DNA of 15,926 nucleotides from an uncultured Lachnospiraceae bacterium (GCA_910580015.1 CAJTVT010000053.1:1-15926); one strand, 5' to 3'; numbered from the stretch's first letter, positions 1 to 8,813 are shown. Numbers and translations: made by a program. Notes: generated by a model from the sequence alone, not told the origin.

Positions 1-52
1 CTGTGACCCTCTGCTTGTAAGGCAGATGCTCTCCCAGCTGAGCTAAGATCCC
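1..52 (-). tRNA. tRNA-Val (anticodon UAC), 3' part cut off by the window edge
   Basis: Read on the minus strand from position 52, the sequence shows a 5' acceptor strand GGGATCT, a D arm (GCTC...GAGC), and an anticodon arm TCTGC-CTTACAA-GCAGA with anticodon TAC, decoding valine GUA and, by wobble, other GUN codons. It is followed by the variable region and the first bases of the T arm. The T loop and 3' acceptor strand lie outside the window, so the gene is partial here. It is probably the first gene of a tRNA transcript because a strong promoter lies directly upstream at 94-123. Confidence 0.93.
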
Positions 53-93
53 ATGTTCCATGTCTTGCAATCTCTCTTGTCGACTGCTTGTCC

Positions 94-123
94 ATTATAC
101 AACTATTTTAGGATAAAAGTCAA
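94..123 (-). promoter_or_regulatory. Sigma-A type promoter of the tRNA transcript
   Basis: On the minus strand a -35 box TTGACT (118-123) is separated by 18 bp from a perfect -10 box TATAAT (94-99). Transcription should start near position 87, about 35 bases before the mature tRNA-Val 5' end. The box match and position are visible; activity is inferred. Confidence 0.75.
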
Positions 124-194
124 TACCTTTTTCTAAAATTTTCTAACTTTTTTATTTTCTCTTAAATCTCCCCCAAATTTAGCAAAACAAAACC

Positions 195-224
195 CCGCCT
201 AATCACAAATTTATGATTAGGCGG
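195..224 (-). terminator. Intrinsic terminator of the FN3 protein gene
   Basis: A perfect 11-bp inverted repeat (195-205 with 214-224) encloses an 8-base loop. On the minus strand it is followed by GGTTTTGTTTTG. It lies 15 bp beyond the stop codon of the minus-strand FN3 gene and separates it from the tRNA promoter. Confidence 0.85.
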
Positions 225-238
225 AGCCTCATGCTTCA

Positions 239-1495
239 TCAATAATATGTAGTATAAATTGTCAATCCACCGCAGAAATTGTCATCACTCTTGTATGTTT
301 TGCCTTTCACTTTCTTATTAGCAACCACATAATAGTAATATCTTCCAGTGGAAATAGCAGAACCCTTAAAGCTCTTCACCACAAGGCTGCTTCCTTTTGT
401 AGTTCCAACCTTCTTATAACCCGTCTGCTGGCTTCTGGAAACATATACTGTATAATTGTCTGCACCTTTGGTCTTTGTCCATGAAATCTTAAAGCCCTGA
501 GACGCCTGTGTGCCAACCAGACTTGCTTTTACATTCTTAGGATATTTTGCAAAATAAGTAAAATCAGACCATGGACCACGCTTTACGGTCTTTCCATACT
601 TGATATATGCACGCACCTTGATTTTCATAAACCTATCGTTTTTCAACTTACTGCTATTTACAACCACGCCATTCTGATTTGTCTTGATCGTCTTTGAGAG
701 AATCGGTTTCTTAACCCCATCTGCATAGATCATATATTCATAACCGTCTGCTGCACCACTCCGGCTCCAGGAGAATGTTGCAGTCGGCGCCTGAGAATTC
801 CCAGAAGTTCCACTGGAAACCATCTTTACCTTTGTAACCTTCTTAGGAAGGGTTGACATATACATTGTTGCCCTATTTATGCCACTTGCAATAAAACCTG
901 TGCTACTTTTTCTCATAGGATACACATAAATTTCATATTTTGTGTCCGCAGAAAGAGCAACCTTATAAGATGTGCTGCTGACTGTTTTGTATTTCACCTT
1001 TGTAGAACTCCCTGCTTTTCTATAACCAACATCATAGCAGTTTGCTCCACTGACTTTTTTCCAAGACATGGAAATCTTTTTTTCCTCTGCCTTAGTCTGG
1101 GTAAGACCTGTAACCTTTGCCAGAGGTGCAGTAACCACTTCAATTGCTTTCGTAGGTGTTCCTACCATTCCATCCTGATCAACCGCTGAAACCCTTACAT
1201 AATAAGATTTTCCTGCTGCAAATCCAGAAATTATAGCTTTATTGTACTGTGTCGTATCATAGTAATAGGAAGTGCCAGTGAAATTTTTGTTATCACACCA
1301 TTCCACCTTATACTTTACAGCATCTCCACTGGTAACATTACTCCATTCTACCTCAATATTTGTAGAATCTGCATTGGTCTGCACCACTTTGCTAATTGTG
1401 CCTGGCGCTGCTTCTGCTTTAAGCCCAAGTCCAAGGAACAATACGCACACCAAAGCCAACATACACACTTTTGAAAATTCAAATAATCTTCTCAT
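239..1495 (-). CDS. Secreted protein with four fibronectin type III-like modules
   Basis: This is a 418-aa protein. Residues 1-30 form a signal peptide: MRRLFEFSK, a hydrophobic core over residues 10-24, then an AEA-A cleavage site near 29/30. The mature part is four consecutive modules with FN3 character, starting near 31, 124, 217 and 319. Each has a conserved strand-B tryptophan (EVEWSNV, SMSWKKV, FSWSRS, ISWTKT) followed by a G/A-(x)-Y segment (such as GANCYDVGY, GADGYEYMIY, GADNYTVYVS) and late YYV or YEIYV strands. No sortase motif, transmembrane anchor, choline-binding or SLH repeat is visible at the C-terminus (ends TIYTTYY), so it is probably released or held non-covalently at the surface. 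The start is fixed by AAAGGAGAG eight bases upstream and the signal peptide. It has its own promoter and terminator, so it is monocistronic. No catalytic domain is recognisable; the function (carbohydrate or matrix binding) is unknown. Confidence 0.85.
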   Translation of the reverse strand: MRRLFEFSKVCMLALVCVLFLGLGLKAEAAPGTISKVVQTNADSTNIEVEWSNVTSGDAVKYKVEWCDNKNFTGTSYYYDTTQYNKAIISGFAAGKSYYVRVSAVDQDGMVGTPTKAIEVVTAPLAKVTGLTQTKAEEKKISMSWKKVSGANCYDVGYRKAGSSTKVKYKTVSSTSYKVALSADTKYEIYVYPMRKSSTGFIASGINRATMYMSTLPKKVTKVKMVSSGTSGNSQAPTATFSWSRSGAADGYEYMIYADGVKKPILSKTIKTNQNGVVVNSSKLKNDRFMKIKVRAYIKYGKTVKRGPWSDFTYFAKYPKNVKASLVGTQASQGFKISWTKTKGADNYTVYVSRSQQTGYKKVGTTKGSSLVVKSFKGSAISTGRYYYYVVANKKVKGKTYKSDDNFCGGLTIYTTYY

Positions 1496-1538
1496 AAACT
1501 CTCTCCTTTACTTTAATTTTTAACTTGTGCATATCATG

Positions 1539-1567
1539 ATTTTAGCACTCTGTTTTTTCCTTGTCAA
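1539..1567 (-). promoter_or_regulatory. Sigma-A type promoter of the FN3 protein gene
   Basis: On the minus strand, -35 TTGACA (1562-1567, perfect) and -10 TAAAAT (1539-1544, 5/6) are spaced by exactly 17 bp. The predicted start near 1532 leaves a leader of about 37 bases carrying the AAAGGAGAG ribosome binding site. Confidence 0.8.
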
Positions 1568-1584
1568 TAAATAGCAGATAATTC

Positions 1585-1613
1585 TTGAATATTATAGCGA
1601 TTACCTTTACAAT
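1585..1613 (+). promoter_or_regulatory. Possible promoter of the HAD phosphatase gene
   Basis: TTGAAT (1585-1590) and TACAAT (1608-1613) are separated by 17 bp on the plus strand, about 66 bases before the start codon. The -35 match is weak (4/6), so this is tentative. It stands back to back with the FN3 promoter, 17 bp between the two -35 boxes. Confidence 0.42.
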
Positions 1614-1678
1614 TACTATTATTACTGCACAACATATTGAACAATTCTTCTAAATTTGATAATTACAAGGAGGTTTTT

Positions 1679-2527
1679 ATGTATACCAACCATACTTTTA
1701 AATTGACAGCCTTAGATCTAGATGGAACGCTTTTCAACTCCCAGAGTCAAGTTTCCGCTGAAAATAAATCTGCGATCAAAAAAGCCAGTACACAGGGCAT
1801 GATCTTTGCCATTTCTACTGGAAGACCATATGATGGACTCCCCCTAGCCCTAATGGAAGAGCTTGGCATCCAATATGCAATCACCACCAACGGCGCTGCT
1901 GTGTATAAAGTCCCAGAACGGGAATGCCTTTTTGAGACTTGCATCCCTGCCAGTCTGGCAGCAGATATCACCGAAGAACTTTTACAACTTGAAATACACA
2001 TCAACCTGTTTCTAAATGGAAACGCTTACGCTCCTGCCAAATGTCAGAGAATTCTTTCCAATATCGATTCTCTTCCTGACTCTTTAAAAGAGTATATGCT
2101 TACCACACGAAAAACGGTAGACGATATGCCAAAATTCCTGCGAACGCAAAATGTAGATGTTCAAAAATTCACATTAAACTTTCCAGAAGGACCAGATGGG
2201 AGCTGCTCAGATCGCAGCAAATCCATAGACATTTTAAACCGATATCCACAGATCTCATATCTGTGTGGTGGATACAACAACTTAGAATTTACTCTTTCTG
2301 GGACTTCCAAGGGGAAAGGACTAGCTCTGCTCTGTGAGCATCTTAATATTCCCATAGACCAGACAATCGCTTGTGGCGACAGCGAAAATGATCTGGATAT
2401 TATGAAAGTCGCCGGATTGGGCGTGGCAATGGCAAACGCACCTGAGGCAATCCGAGCGCTGGCAGATGACATCACTTTGAGTAATGACGAACATGGCGTT
2501 GCAGCCATGCTCAACAAATGGCTGTAA
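1679..2527 (+). CDS. Cof-type HAD-IIB family sugar/nucleotide phosphatase
   Basis: This 282-aa protein is a haloacid dehalogenase superfamily hydrolase of the Cof/YidA type, cytoplasmic phosphatases with broad specificity for sugar phosphates and related metabolites. All four HAD motifs are present: motif I DLDGT with nucleophile Asp13 and acid/base Asp15; motif II ISTGR (Ser46/Thr47); motif III Lys211 in GTSKGKGL; motif IV GDSEND with metal ligands Asp234 and Asp238. The type IIB cap lies between motifs II and III (about residues 80-200). The length is slightly above the usual 265-275 aa. I place the start at 1679 because AAGGAGG sits six bases upstream (1668-1674). An in-frame ATG at 1637 would add 14 poorly conserved-looking residues and has no good ribosome binding site. 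The gene is isolated, with a divergent gene upstream and a convergent one downstream. The true substrate cannot be told from sequence. Confidence 0.92.
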   Translation: MYTNHTFKLTALDLDGTLFNSQSQVSAENKSAIKKASTQGMIFAISTGRPYDGLPLALMEELGIQYAITTNGAAVYKVPERECLFETCIPASLAADITEELLQLEIHINLFLNGNAYAPAKCQRILSNIDSLPDSLKEYMLTTRKTVDDMPKFLRTQNVDVQKFTLNFPEGPDGSCSDRSKSIDILNRYPQISYLCGGYNNLEFTLSGTSKGKGLALLCEHLNIPIDQTIACGDSENDLDIMKVAGLGVAMANAPEAIRALADDITLSNDEHGVAAMLNKWL

Positions 2528-2539
2528 AAATCAGAAATA

Positions 2540-2573
2540 GGAGCTGCCGCACTGCTTTTCGTGCGACAGCTCC
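2540..2573 (-). terminator. Hairpin between convergent genes, probably the Rpn gene terminator
   Basis: A 13-bp stem (2540-2552 with 2561-2573) has an 8-base loop. The one C-A mismatch on the plus strand becomes a G-U wobble in minus-strand RNA, and the minus-strand sequence after the hairpin is TATTTCTGATTTTT. This favours use by the minus-strand gene ending at 2642, though it also lies 13 bp after the plus-strand phosphatase stop and may act in both directions. Confidence 0.65.
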
Positions 2574-2641
2574 TGAATGCTAATTCTTCTATAATAAAAA
2601 TTTGTTGAAACGACTTTGTGTCAAATGTATTTCCAAACTTG

Positions 2642-3649
2642 TCACATCGTCCGTTTTCTAAACTTTCTAATATATTCCTCTGACACCTGTAAAGACACGT
2701 TCAGCTTTTGTTGCAATTTCTCTAAAATATCACTCTCAGAAAGACCACATTCGAACCCTATCTCAATAATGCCTTCTGCTTTTCCTTCTGCTTTTCCTTC
2801 TGCTTTTCCTTCTGCTTTTCCTTTTATTTCACTTTCTTTCGCAATTTCATCAAATAAGGTGCACATATCCATGTCTCCTTTCCTGGACAAAGCATTGTAA
2901 TCAATTTTACAGTTTGCTGCTCCTGCCACTGTCATGATTACCAATTTATCTACATGATGTTTTTTGGTATATTCTATGACCTTTTTCTTTGCCTCATCTC
3001 GTGTCAGGCTTTTATCGAGGATTACTCGCATCATATTGAAAAAATCCACATTATTTGCATTATGAAAACGCAAATCATTCTGCCTTGCTTCCACCAGCAG
3101 CATTTTATAATCGTTCACAAATACCTTTAATTCTTCTGGAATATCCAGCATCCCATGAAGAGATACCGCACCATCCCACGGTTTTTCACCATAATAGATA
3201 ACAATCGTAATCACTGGCATAAATTTATCTGTCATTTTCATTCTGGACAAATATTCATCTTCATTCAGACTGTCAGACTTTTTATACTTCTTTGCATTGT
3301 TTTCATACTGTTTCTTGTATGTGCTATAGTCATAGCCCATAACACGCAAGGGCATAGCATAATGGACATGTTCCTGGGATTCTAGTCCAAGCATGACAAA
3401 CTCTACACCATATGTAACAGATCTTTTGCTTATCTTTATATTATCCCTTGACGCTTTGATGCTCTCTGCATAATCCCTGTGCTCCAATACAAAGGATTCT
3501 TCTGTATCTTCACTTTCTAGTTCTTCTGGCTTAATCACTGGGCTTCCATCAAACAGAGCTGCATTGAATATATCGGCAAATCGCTCATTATCACTCCAGT
3601 AATTTTTTAACACTGTATCTGGTTTTAAGTCCTGTATTTTCTTTGCCAT
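2642..3649 (-). CDS. Rpn-family recombination-promoting nuclease / putative transposase (PD-(D/E)XK)
   Basis: This is a 335-aa protein. The N-terminus NERFADIFNAALFDG (residues 21-35), the RD pair at 58-59, the LESQ motif at 89-92 followed by VHYAMPLRVMGYDY, and TIVIYYGEKPWDG (148-160) match the pattern of the Rpn/PDDEXK_2 family. Asp59, Glu90 and Gln92 are the likely active-site residues, as in the E-x-Q variant of this fold. Related proteins (E. coli RpnA) are DNA endonucleases that promote RecA-independent recombination. They are annotated as transposases, but no terminal inverted repeats flank this gene. Residues 278-293 are four exact KAEG repeats, then a short C-terminal helical region (IIEIGFECGLSESDILEKL) of a kind common in this family. 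The gene starts 50 bp after the purL stop with no terminator seen between, so it may be read from purL transcripts. The ribosome binding site is weak (AAAGTGAG). Confidence 0.85.
   Translation of the reverse strand: MAKKIQDLKPDTVLKNYWSDNERFADIFNAALFDGSPVIKPEELESEDTEESFVLEHRDYAESIKASRDNIKISKRSVTYGVEFVMLGLESQEHVHYAMPLRVMGYDYSTYKKQYENNAKKYKKSDSLNEDEYLSRMKMTDKFMPVITIVIYYGEKPWDGAVSLHGMLDIPEELKVFVNDYKMLLVEARQNDLRFHNANNVDFFNMMRVILDKSLTRDEAKKKVIEYTKKHHVDKLVIMTVAGAANCKIDYNALSRKGDMDMCTLFDEIAKESEIKGKAEGKAEGKAEGKAEGIIEIGFECGLSESDILEKLQQKLNVSLQVSEEYIRKFRKRTM
2772..2819 (-). repeat. Four exact 12-bp tandem repeats inside the Rpn-family gene
   Basis: The unit CCTTCTGCTTTT (plus strand) is repeated four times without a mismatch and encodes KAEG on the minus strand. 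The unit length is a multiple of three, so copy-number change would lengthen or shorten the linker without breaking the frame. Confidence 0.95.
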
Positions 3650-3699
3650 TCTGGTTTCTCACTTTCACTGCCCACCACTATCTTCTGAAATTCCGCACT

Positions 3700-6600
3700 T
3701 TATTTAAAATAAGCCACACCGCTCTCAAACAGTTTCATATCCTGCTCGCCATAAATATTCACAGCAACACCATGGCCTCGGCGCTCCGAGTGAACCATCT
3801 TGCCCAGAACCCTTCCATCAGGACTGGTTATTCCCTCAATTGCAAGATAAGATCCGTTGATATTCCACTCTTCATCCATGGTAGGCTGTCCCTGGTCATT
3901 GACATACTGCGTTGCCACCTGGCCATTTGCAAATAGCTTCTCAAGCCATTCTTTGGGAGCTACAAAACGACCTTCTCCATGAGACGCTGGATTACAATAT
4001 ATTTTCCCAAGCTCAGCCTGTGCCAGCCACGGAGACTTATCCGTTACCACCTTCGTGTATACCATTTTGGAAATATGACGTCCAATTGTATTGTAAGTCA
4101 ATGTGGGAGAATCTGATTTCTGCTGACAAATTTCACCATAAGGTACCAGCCCAAGCTTAATCAATGCTTGAAAACCATTACAGATTCCTAACATCAATCC
4201 ATCACGCTCTTTTAACAATTTGTTCACTGCTTCTGTCATTTTCTCATTACGGAATGCTGTGGCAAAAAATTTCGCACTTCCTTCTGGTTCATCCCCTGCG
4301 GAGAATCCTCCTGGAAACATAATAATTTGGGACTGTTCGATGGCCTTCACAAACTCTTTCACAGACTCCCGAATATCTTCAGGGCTCAGATTTTTGAACA
4401 CTTTGACAATGGTATCTGCACCAGCTCTCTCAAAGGCTCTGGCACTGTCATATTCGCAGTTCGTCCCTGGAAAGACTGGAATAAACACGGTTGGTTTTGC
4501 TACCTTATGCCTACATACATATACATGTTCCTCATGAAAGAGCTCTGTTTTCACTTCCTCTTTTCCTTCCACCGCAATGGTTGGAAATACTTTTTCTAAA
4601 GTGCCTGTCCAAGCTTGCAGTGCTTCATCCATCGTCAATTCCATACTGCCATAAATAAATTTCTCCTGGCTGTTCACTTCTCCAAAAACACGGCAGAACT
4701 GCTCATTTCCACATCCGTCATTCTCTTTGGCCGCCTCTGTAACATAAGCCTCCATAGCCCTTGCAATGGTCTCTTCCACCAATACCGTCTTGTCTGACGG
4801 AACTTCCGCGATAAGCTGCCCAAAATGCGGCGCAAACAGACAATTCTTACATACATCTTCATCAATGGTAACACCCAGTCGATTTCCAAATGCCATCTTG
4901 CTCACTGCTGCTATGATTCCTTTGCCATCTAGAGCATACGCAGACACAATCGTCTTATTTTGAATAAGCTCATGGATAGTCTCATATAATTTCATCACTT
5001 GCTCATAAACTGGAAGATCATAGTTATCCTTGACTATCTTAAAAATCATCAATTTATTACCGGCCTGTTTTAATTCTGGTGTGATGATATCTGACTCTTT
5101 CGCCACATCCACAGCAAACGACACCAAAGTTGGAGGAACATCCACCTCATTAAATGTGCCAGACATAGAATCCTTTCCACCGATGGAGGGAAGTCCGAAG
5201 CCAATTTGAGCGCTATAAGCTCCCAAAAGAGCCGCAAAAGGCTGACTCCAACGACTAGGTTCTTCACTCATTCTCCGGAAATATTCCTGGAATGTAAAAC
5301 GAATCTTTCTATAATCTCCTCCTGCTGCCACAATCCTCGCCACAGATTCCAATACCGCATAGACTGCTCCATGGTAAGGACTCCAAGAGGAAAGATAGGG
5401 ATCAAATCCATATGCCATCATTGTAACTGCATCACAATTTCCTTTGGCAACAGGAAGCTTTGCCACCATACTCTGGGTCTCTGTCAACTGATATTTTCCG
5501 CCATAAGGCATAAAGACACTGCCCGCTCCAATGGAGCCATCAAACATCTCCACCAAACCTTTTTGGGAACAGACATTTAAATCAGACAGGGTAGAAAGCC
5601 ATGCTGCCTTAATGTCCTCCTGTTCCAATGCTTTTGCCACGGCAGGGATCTCGATCTTTTCAAAGAAATTCTCTTCCTGTCTTGGAATGTCTACAGCCAC
5701 AGTCGTCTCTTGGTGGGCACCGTTGGTGTCTAAGAATGCCCTGGAAATATTTACAATTTCCTTCCCCCGCCATTCCAGTATCAACCTTGGCTCTTTCGTC
5801 ACCACTGCAACTTCCACAGCTTCGAGATTTTCCTCTTTTGCATAGGAAAGAAACTGCTGTACATCTTCTGGAGCAACCACTACTGCCATACGTTCCTGGG
5901 ATTCCGATATTGCAATCTCAGTACCATCCAACCCTGCATATTTCTTAGGAACCTTGTCAAGCTGTACCTTAAGACCAGCAGCCAATTCTCCAATTGCCAC
6001 AGACACGCCGCCCGCACCAAAATCATTACATTTCTTAATGATATGAGCCACTTCTTCCCTGCGGAACAATCTTTGTATTTTACGCTCTGTAGGAGGATTT
6101 CCCTTCTGAACCTCAGCACCACAGACTGCTGTGGATTCTGTATTATGCGCTTTAGAGCTACCAGTTGCACCGCCAATCCCATCACGCCCAGTACGACCTC
6201 CCAAAAGAATAATAATATCTCCAGGATCTGACGTAAGACGTTGCACTGCACGCCTGGGGGCTGCTCCTAAAACTGCACCGATCTCCATACGTTTTGCCAC
6301 ATAATCTGGATGATAGATTTCCTTTACATACCCTGTTGCAAGACCGATCTGGTTGCCATAGGAGCTGTAACCCTGAGCCGCGCCACGCACAAGCTTCTTC
6401 TGGGGAAGTTTCCCCTCCAAAGTATCTTTTACTGATACGGTAGGATCTGCTGCACCAGTGACACGCATCGCCTGATATACATAAGTACGCCCAGACAGTG
6501 GATCTCGGATCGCTCCGCCAAGACAGGTAGCCGCGCCACCGAAAGGTTCGATTTCCGTGGGATGATTATGCGTTTCGTTCTTGAAATTTACGAGCCATTC

Positions 6601-7548
6601 TTCGGTCTGCCCATCTACCTCAACAGGAACCACAATCGAGCAAGCATTGATTTCATCCGACTCCTCCTGATCTTCAAGTTTCCCTTCTCTCTTCAGACGT
6701 TTCATTGCCATCAATGCAAGATCCATCAGACATACAAACTTATCCTCACGTCCTTTGTAAAGTTCTTCATATGTTTTTAAATAATCCTGATAAGTCTCCT
6801 CCATCGGCTTGCGGTAATACCCTGCTCCAAAGGTTACCTCCTTTAACTCTGTGGAAAAAGTGGTATGTCTGCAATGATCTGACCAATACGTATCCAGTAC
6901 ACGAATCTCCGTCATAGAAGGATCTCTATGTTCCTCTCCCTTAAAATAATTTTGGATATGCAGAAAATCCTTGAAAGTCATTGCAAGTCCCAGTGAATCG
7001 TACAGTGTTTTCAATTCGTCTCTAGACATCTGTTGAAATCCATCAAAAATCTTTATATCCTCTGGATCTTCAAATTTATCCTTCAAAGTCTCCGGCTTGT
7101 CCCATCCTGTCTCCCTAGAATCCACCGGATTGATACAGTGTTTTTTGATCACCTCCATCTGCGTCTCATTCACTTCTCCAGCAATCACATAAGTTGTCGC
7201 AGAACGAATTACTGGCTGTTCATCCTCGTTTAACAGCTTCACACACTGCTCCGCAGAATCCGCTCGCTGATCATACTGCCCTGGTAAATATTCCACGCTA
7301 AATGCCAAACCGCCTTGCAAATCAAAGGTCTCCTCATACACTTCATCTACTGGCGGTTCAGAAAACACAGTCATCAATGCTTTCTGATATGTCTCCTCTG
7401 AGATATTCTCCATGTCATAACGGGTCAAAACACGGACCCCTGTCACAGTTTTCATCCCAAGATAACTCCTGATTTCCGATTGCAATTCCTTTGCCTGAAT
7501 CGCAAATTCTGGCCTCTTTTCCACATAAATTCTTCTTACGCTGCTCAT
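3700..7548 (-). CDS. purL: Phosphoribosylformylglycinamidine synthase, single-chain form
   Basis: This 1282-aa enzyme of de novo purine synthesis converts FGAR, ATP and glutamine to FGAM (EC 6.3.5.3) in the cytoplasm. The order is: PurS-like N-terminal region (about 1-150); linker domain with DTYWSDHCRHTTF (219-231); first ATPase half with NETHNHPTEIEPFGGAATC (324-342); a second PurM-like half with SIGGKDSMSGTFNEVD; and a C-terminal class I glutaminase. The glutaminase shows PVFPGTNCEYDSARAF, nucleophile Cys1123 in GICNGFQ, and the His1253/Glu1255 pair in VHSER. The length and glutaminase features fit the long single-chain type found in clostridia and streptococci rather than the separate PurS/Q/L proteins of Bacillus. 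The start follows TAGGAGG by five bases. No other purine gene is in the window; the upstream gene is a zinc-ribbon protein and the downstream one a nuclease. All catalytic elements are intact. Confidence 0.97.
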   Translation of the reverse strand: MSSVRRIYVEKRPEFAIQAKELQSEIRSYLGMKTVTGVRVLTRYDMENISEETYQKALMTVFSEPPVDEVYEETFDLQGGLAFSVEYLPGQYDQRADSAEQCVKLLNEDEQPVIRSATTYVIAGEVNETQMEVIKKHCINPVDSRETGWDKPETLKDKFEDPEDIKIFDGFQQMSRDELKTLYDSLGLAMTFKDFLHIQNYFKGEEHRDPSMTEIRVLDTYWSDHCRHTTFSTELKEVTFGAGYYRKPMEETYQDYLKTYEELYKGREDKFVCLMDLALMAMKRLKREGKLEDQEESDEINACSIVVPVEVDGQTEEWLVNFKNETHNHPTEIEPFGGAATCLGGAIRDPLSGRTYVYQAMRVTGAADPTVSVKDTLEGKLPQKKLVRGAAQGYSSYGNQIGLATGYVKEIYHPDYVAKRMEIGAVLGAAPRRAVQRLTSDPGDIIILLGGRTGRDGIGGATGSSKAHNTESTAVCGAEVQKGNPPTERKIQRLFRREEVAHIIKKCNDFGAGGVSVAIGELAAGLKVQLDKVPKKYAGLDGTEIAISESQERMAVVVAPEDVQQFLSYAKEENLEAVEVAVVTKEPRLILEWRGKEIVNISRAFLDTNGAHQETTVAVDIPRQEENFFEKIEIPAVAKALEQEDIKAAWLSTLSDLNVCSQKGLVEMFDGSIGAGSVFMPYGGKYQLTETQSMVAKLPVAKGNCDAVTMMAYGFDPYLSSWSPYHGAVYAVLESVARIVAAGGDYRKIRFTFQEYFRRMSEEPSRWSQPFAALLGAYSAQIGFGLPSIGGKDSMSGTFNEVDVPPTLVSFAVDVAKESDIITPELKQAGNKLMIFKIVKDNYDLPVYEQVMKLYETIHELIQNKTIVSAYALDGKGIIAAVSKMAFGNRLGVTIDEDVCKNCLFAPHFGQLIAEVPSDKTVLVEETIARAMEAYVTEAAKENDGCGNEQFCRVFGEVNSQEKFIYGSMELTMDEALQAWTGTLEKVFPTIAVEGKEEVKTELFHEEHVYVCRHKVAKPTVFIPVFPGTNCEYDSARAFERAGADTIVKVFKNLSPEDIRESVKEFVKAIEQSQIIMFPGGFSAGDEPEGSAKFFATAFRNEKMTEAVNKLLKERDGLMLGICNGFQALIKLGLVPYGEICQQKSDSPTLTYNTIGRHISKMVYTKVVTDKSPWLAQAELGKIYCNPASHGEGRFVAPKEWLEKLFANGQVATQYVNDQGQPTMDEEWNINGSYLAIEGITSPDGRVLGKMVHSERRGHGVAVNIYGEQDMKLFESGVAYFK

Positions 7549-7619
7549 AACTACCTCCTAGTAATCTCTTTCTTTATAGAAATAAATATATCGAAGACTC
7601 AGATGTGTGCATCCATGTC

Positions 7620-7649
7620 AGTGTAACATATCTTATCTGTTTTATGCAA
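7620..7649 (-). promoter_or_regulatory. Possible purL promoter
   Basis: On the minus strand TTGCAT (7644-7649) and TACACT (7620-7625) are 18 bp apart, with a TG one base upstream of the -10. Both boxes are 4/6 matches, so this is weak. The 119-bp gap upstream of purL holds no recognisable guanine riboswitch core or long hairpin. If this promoter is wrong, purL could be co-transcribed with the zinc-ribbon gene, since no terminator is seen between them. Confidence 0.35.
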
Positions 7650-7667
7650 ATTCCGTCCATGACATCA

Positions 7668-8813
7668 TTAAATCACAATGTCATCGTCAGTTTCAGAAGG
7701 ATAGATCTGGATCACTTCTTCCAACAACTCAACTTCTTTGAAAAGCCCTTCCTGGCTTAAGGTATTGATTCTCTCTAGCACATGCTCACTCAACTCATTC
7801 GATTCTCCACAGATCTCTAAAATTTGTTCACGTGCAAGATTATTTGCTAATTTTTTCAGACTTTCGTCTAAATCATCATATTCACTATATTCTTCTATAT
7901 CCAAATCAGAAATAGACGTAAACTGTATATATTCACCTTCATAAAAATTGTACACATATAATTGTCCTGTCATTCCTCCAAAGCCGTTTTTCCCAAACAC
8001 GCTGAGAACAATTCTGCGTTCTCCATCTGCCTCATACCACACGTCTCTCAACTCAAAGGAAGATGGGTCTTTCATAATCTCTTTTATATCCTTACAAATT
8101 GTGATAATTAAATTCTCGATCAAAATATCATCCTTTTGTTCCGATTCCGCTTTATGATAGGCTTTTTCATAATCCCCTAAAGCCATCAATTCTTCTGGCG
8201 TAATCAAAAATCTTGGCAATATCTTAACGCCCGCGCATCCCACAATCACAAGAAGAACAATTGCTGCAAGTCCTATCCCAATCTTTTTTCCGGAAAATTT
8301 TTTCACAGAACGCTGTGTTTTCTTGCGATTCTTCTCTGTCTCAACGCCAATCTCTTTCCCGCAATTGGAGCAAAATCTGGCGTCGCTTGCCAATTTCATC
8401 CCACATGCACTACAGCATTCCACCGCTGTAACTTTTACAGATTTCCCACAATAAGTGCAAAACTCTGACTCTCTGCTGATCTCTTTTCCGCAATGCTTAC
8501 ACTGGATACTCTCTGTCTGATTTTGCATGTTTGTCACAGGTGCAGTTTCCTCTGCTGTAAAATACTCCAAATTTCCATTCATCACACTGCCACAGGACAC
8601 ACATTTAGAAGCCATTTTTTCACTGCCATTATCCATCCCATGACCACAGCCAGGACATTTCAAAAGCATCTGACCTGGCTTTTCTTTCTTTTGGGCCTGA
8701 AGATTTTTTAACTTTGCCAAGTTTACATGAAACACCTTTCCACATTCCAAACATTTCCAATAGATAACGCTCTTTTCTGTGATGGGACTCCCACACTTAG
8801 TACATTTCTTCAT
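7668..8813 (-). CDS. Membrane-anchored protein with four zinc ribbons
   Basis: This is a 381-aa protein of unknown function. The cytoplasmic N-terminal part carries eight CxxC knuckles that pair into four zinc ribbons: Cys4/7 with 21/24, Cys53/56 with 71/74, Cys105/108 with 119/122, and Cys134/137 (or 133) with 148/151. A strongly basic stretch (about 161-177, KNRKKTQRSVKKFSGKK) precedes one membrane helix at about 178-200. The positive-inside rule therefore puts the ribbons inside and the 180-residue C-terminal domain outside. That domain is acidic near its end (ETDDDIVI) and resembles no family I can name. The start has GGGAG seven bases upstream. It is divergent from the LysR gene. Similar zinc-ribbon plus membrane-helix proteins are frequent in Firmicutes, but their role is mostly unassigned. 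Confidence 0.8.
   Translation of the reverse strand: MKKCTKCGSPITEKSVIYWKCLECGKVFHVNLAKLKNLQAQKKEKPGQMLLKCPGCGHGMDNGSEKMASKCVSCGSVMNGNLEYFTAEETAPVTNMQNQTESIQCKHCGKEISRESEFCTYCGKSVKVTAVECCSACGMKLASDARFCSNCGKEIGVETEKNRKKTQRSVKKFSGKKIGIGLAAIVLLVIVGCAGVKILPRFLITPEELMALGDYEKAYHKAESEQKDDILIENLIITICKDIKEIMKDPSSFELRDVWYEADGERRIVLSVFGKNGFGGMTGQLYVYNFYEGEYIQFTSISDLDIEEYSEYDDLDESLKKLANNLAREQILEICGESNELSEHVLERINTLSQEGLFKEVELLEEVIQIYPSETDDDIVI

Noticed and set aside
2772..2819. Tandem repeats as a CRISPR array
   Set aside because: The units are 12 bp, directly adjacent without spacers, and in frame inside a coding sequence.
2616..2900. Plus-strand frame with a PSAF repeat
   Set aside because: It is the reverse reading of the KAEG repeat region of the Rpn-family gene and has no family features.
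2642..3649. Complete insertion sequence around the Rpn-family gene
   Set aside because: No terminal inverted repeats or target duplication were seen at either side, and the gene abuts purL with normal spacing.
7549..7667. Possible purine riboswitch before purL
   Set aside because: I looked for a guanine-riboswitch core or terminator-antiterminator hairpins in the 119-bp gap and found none.
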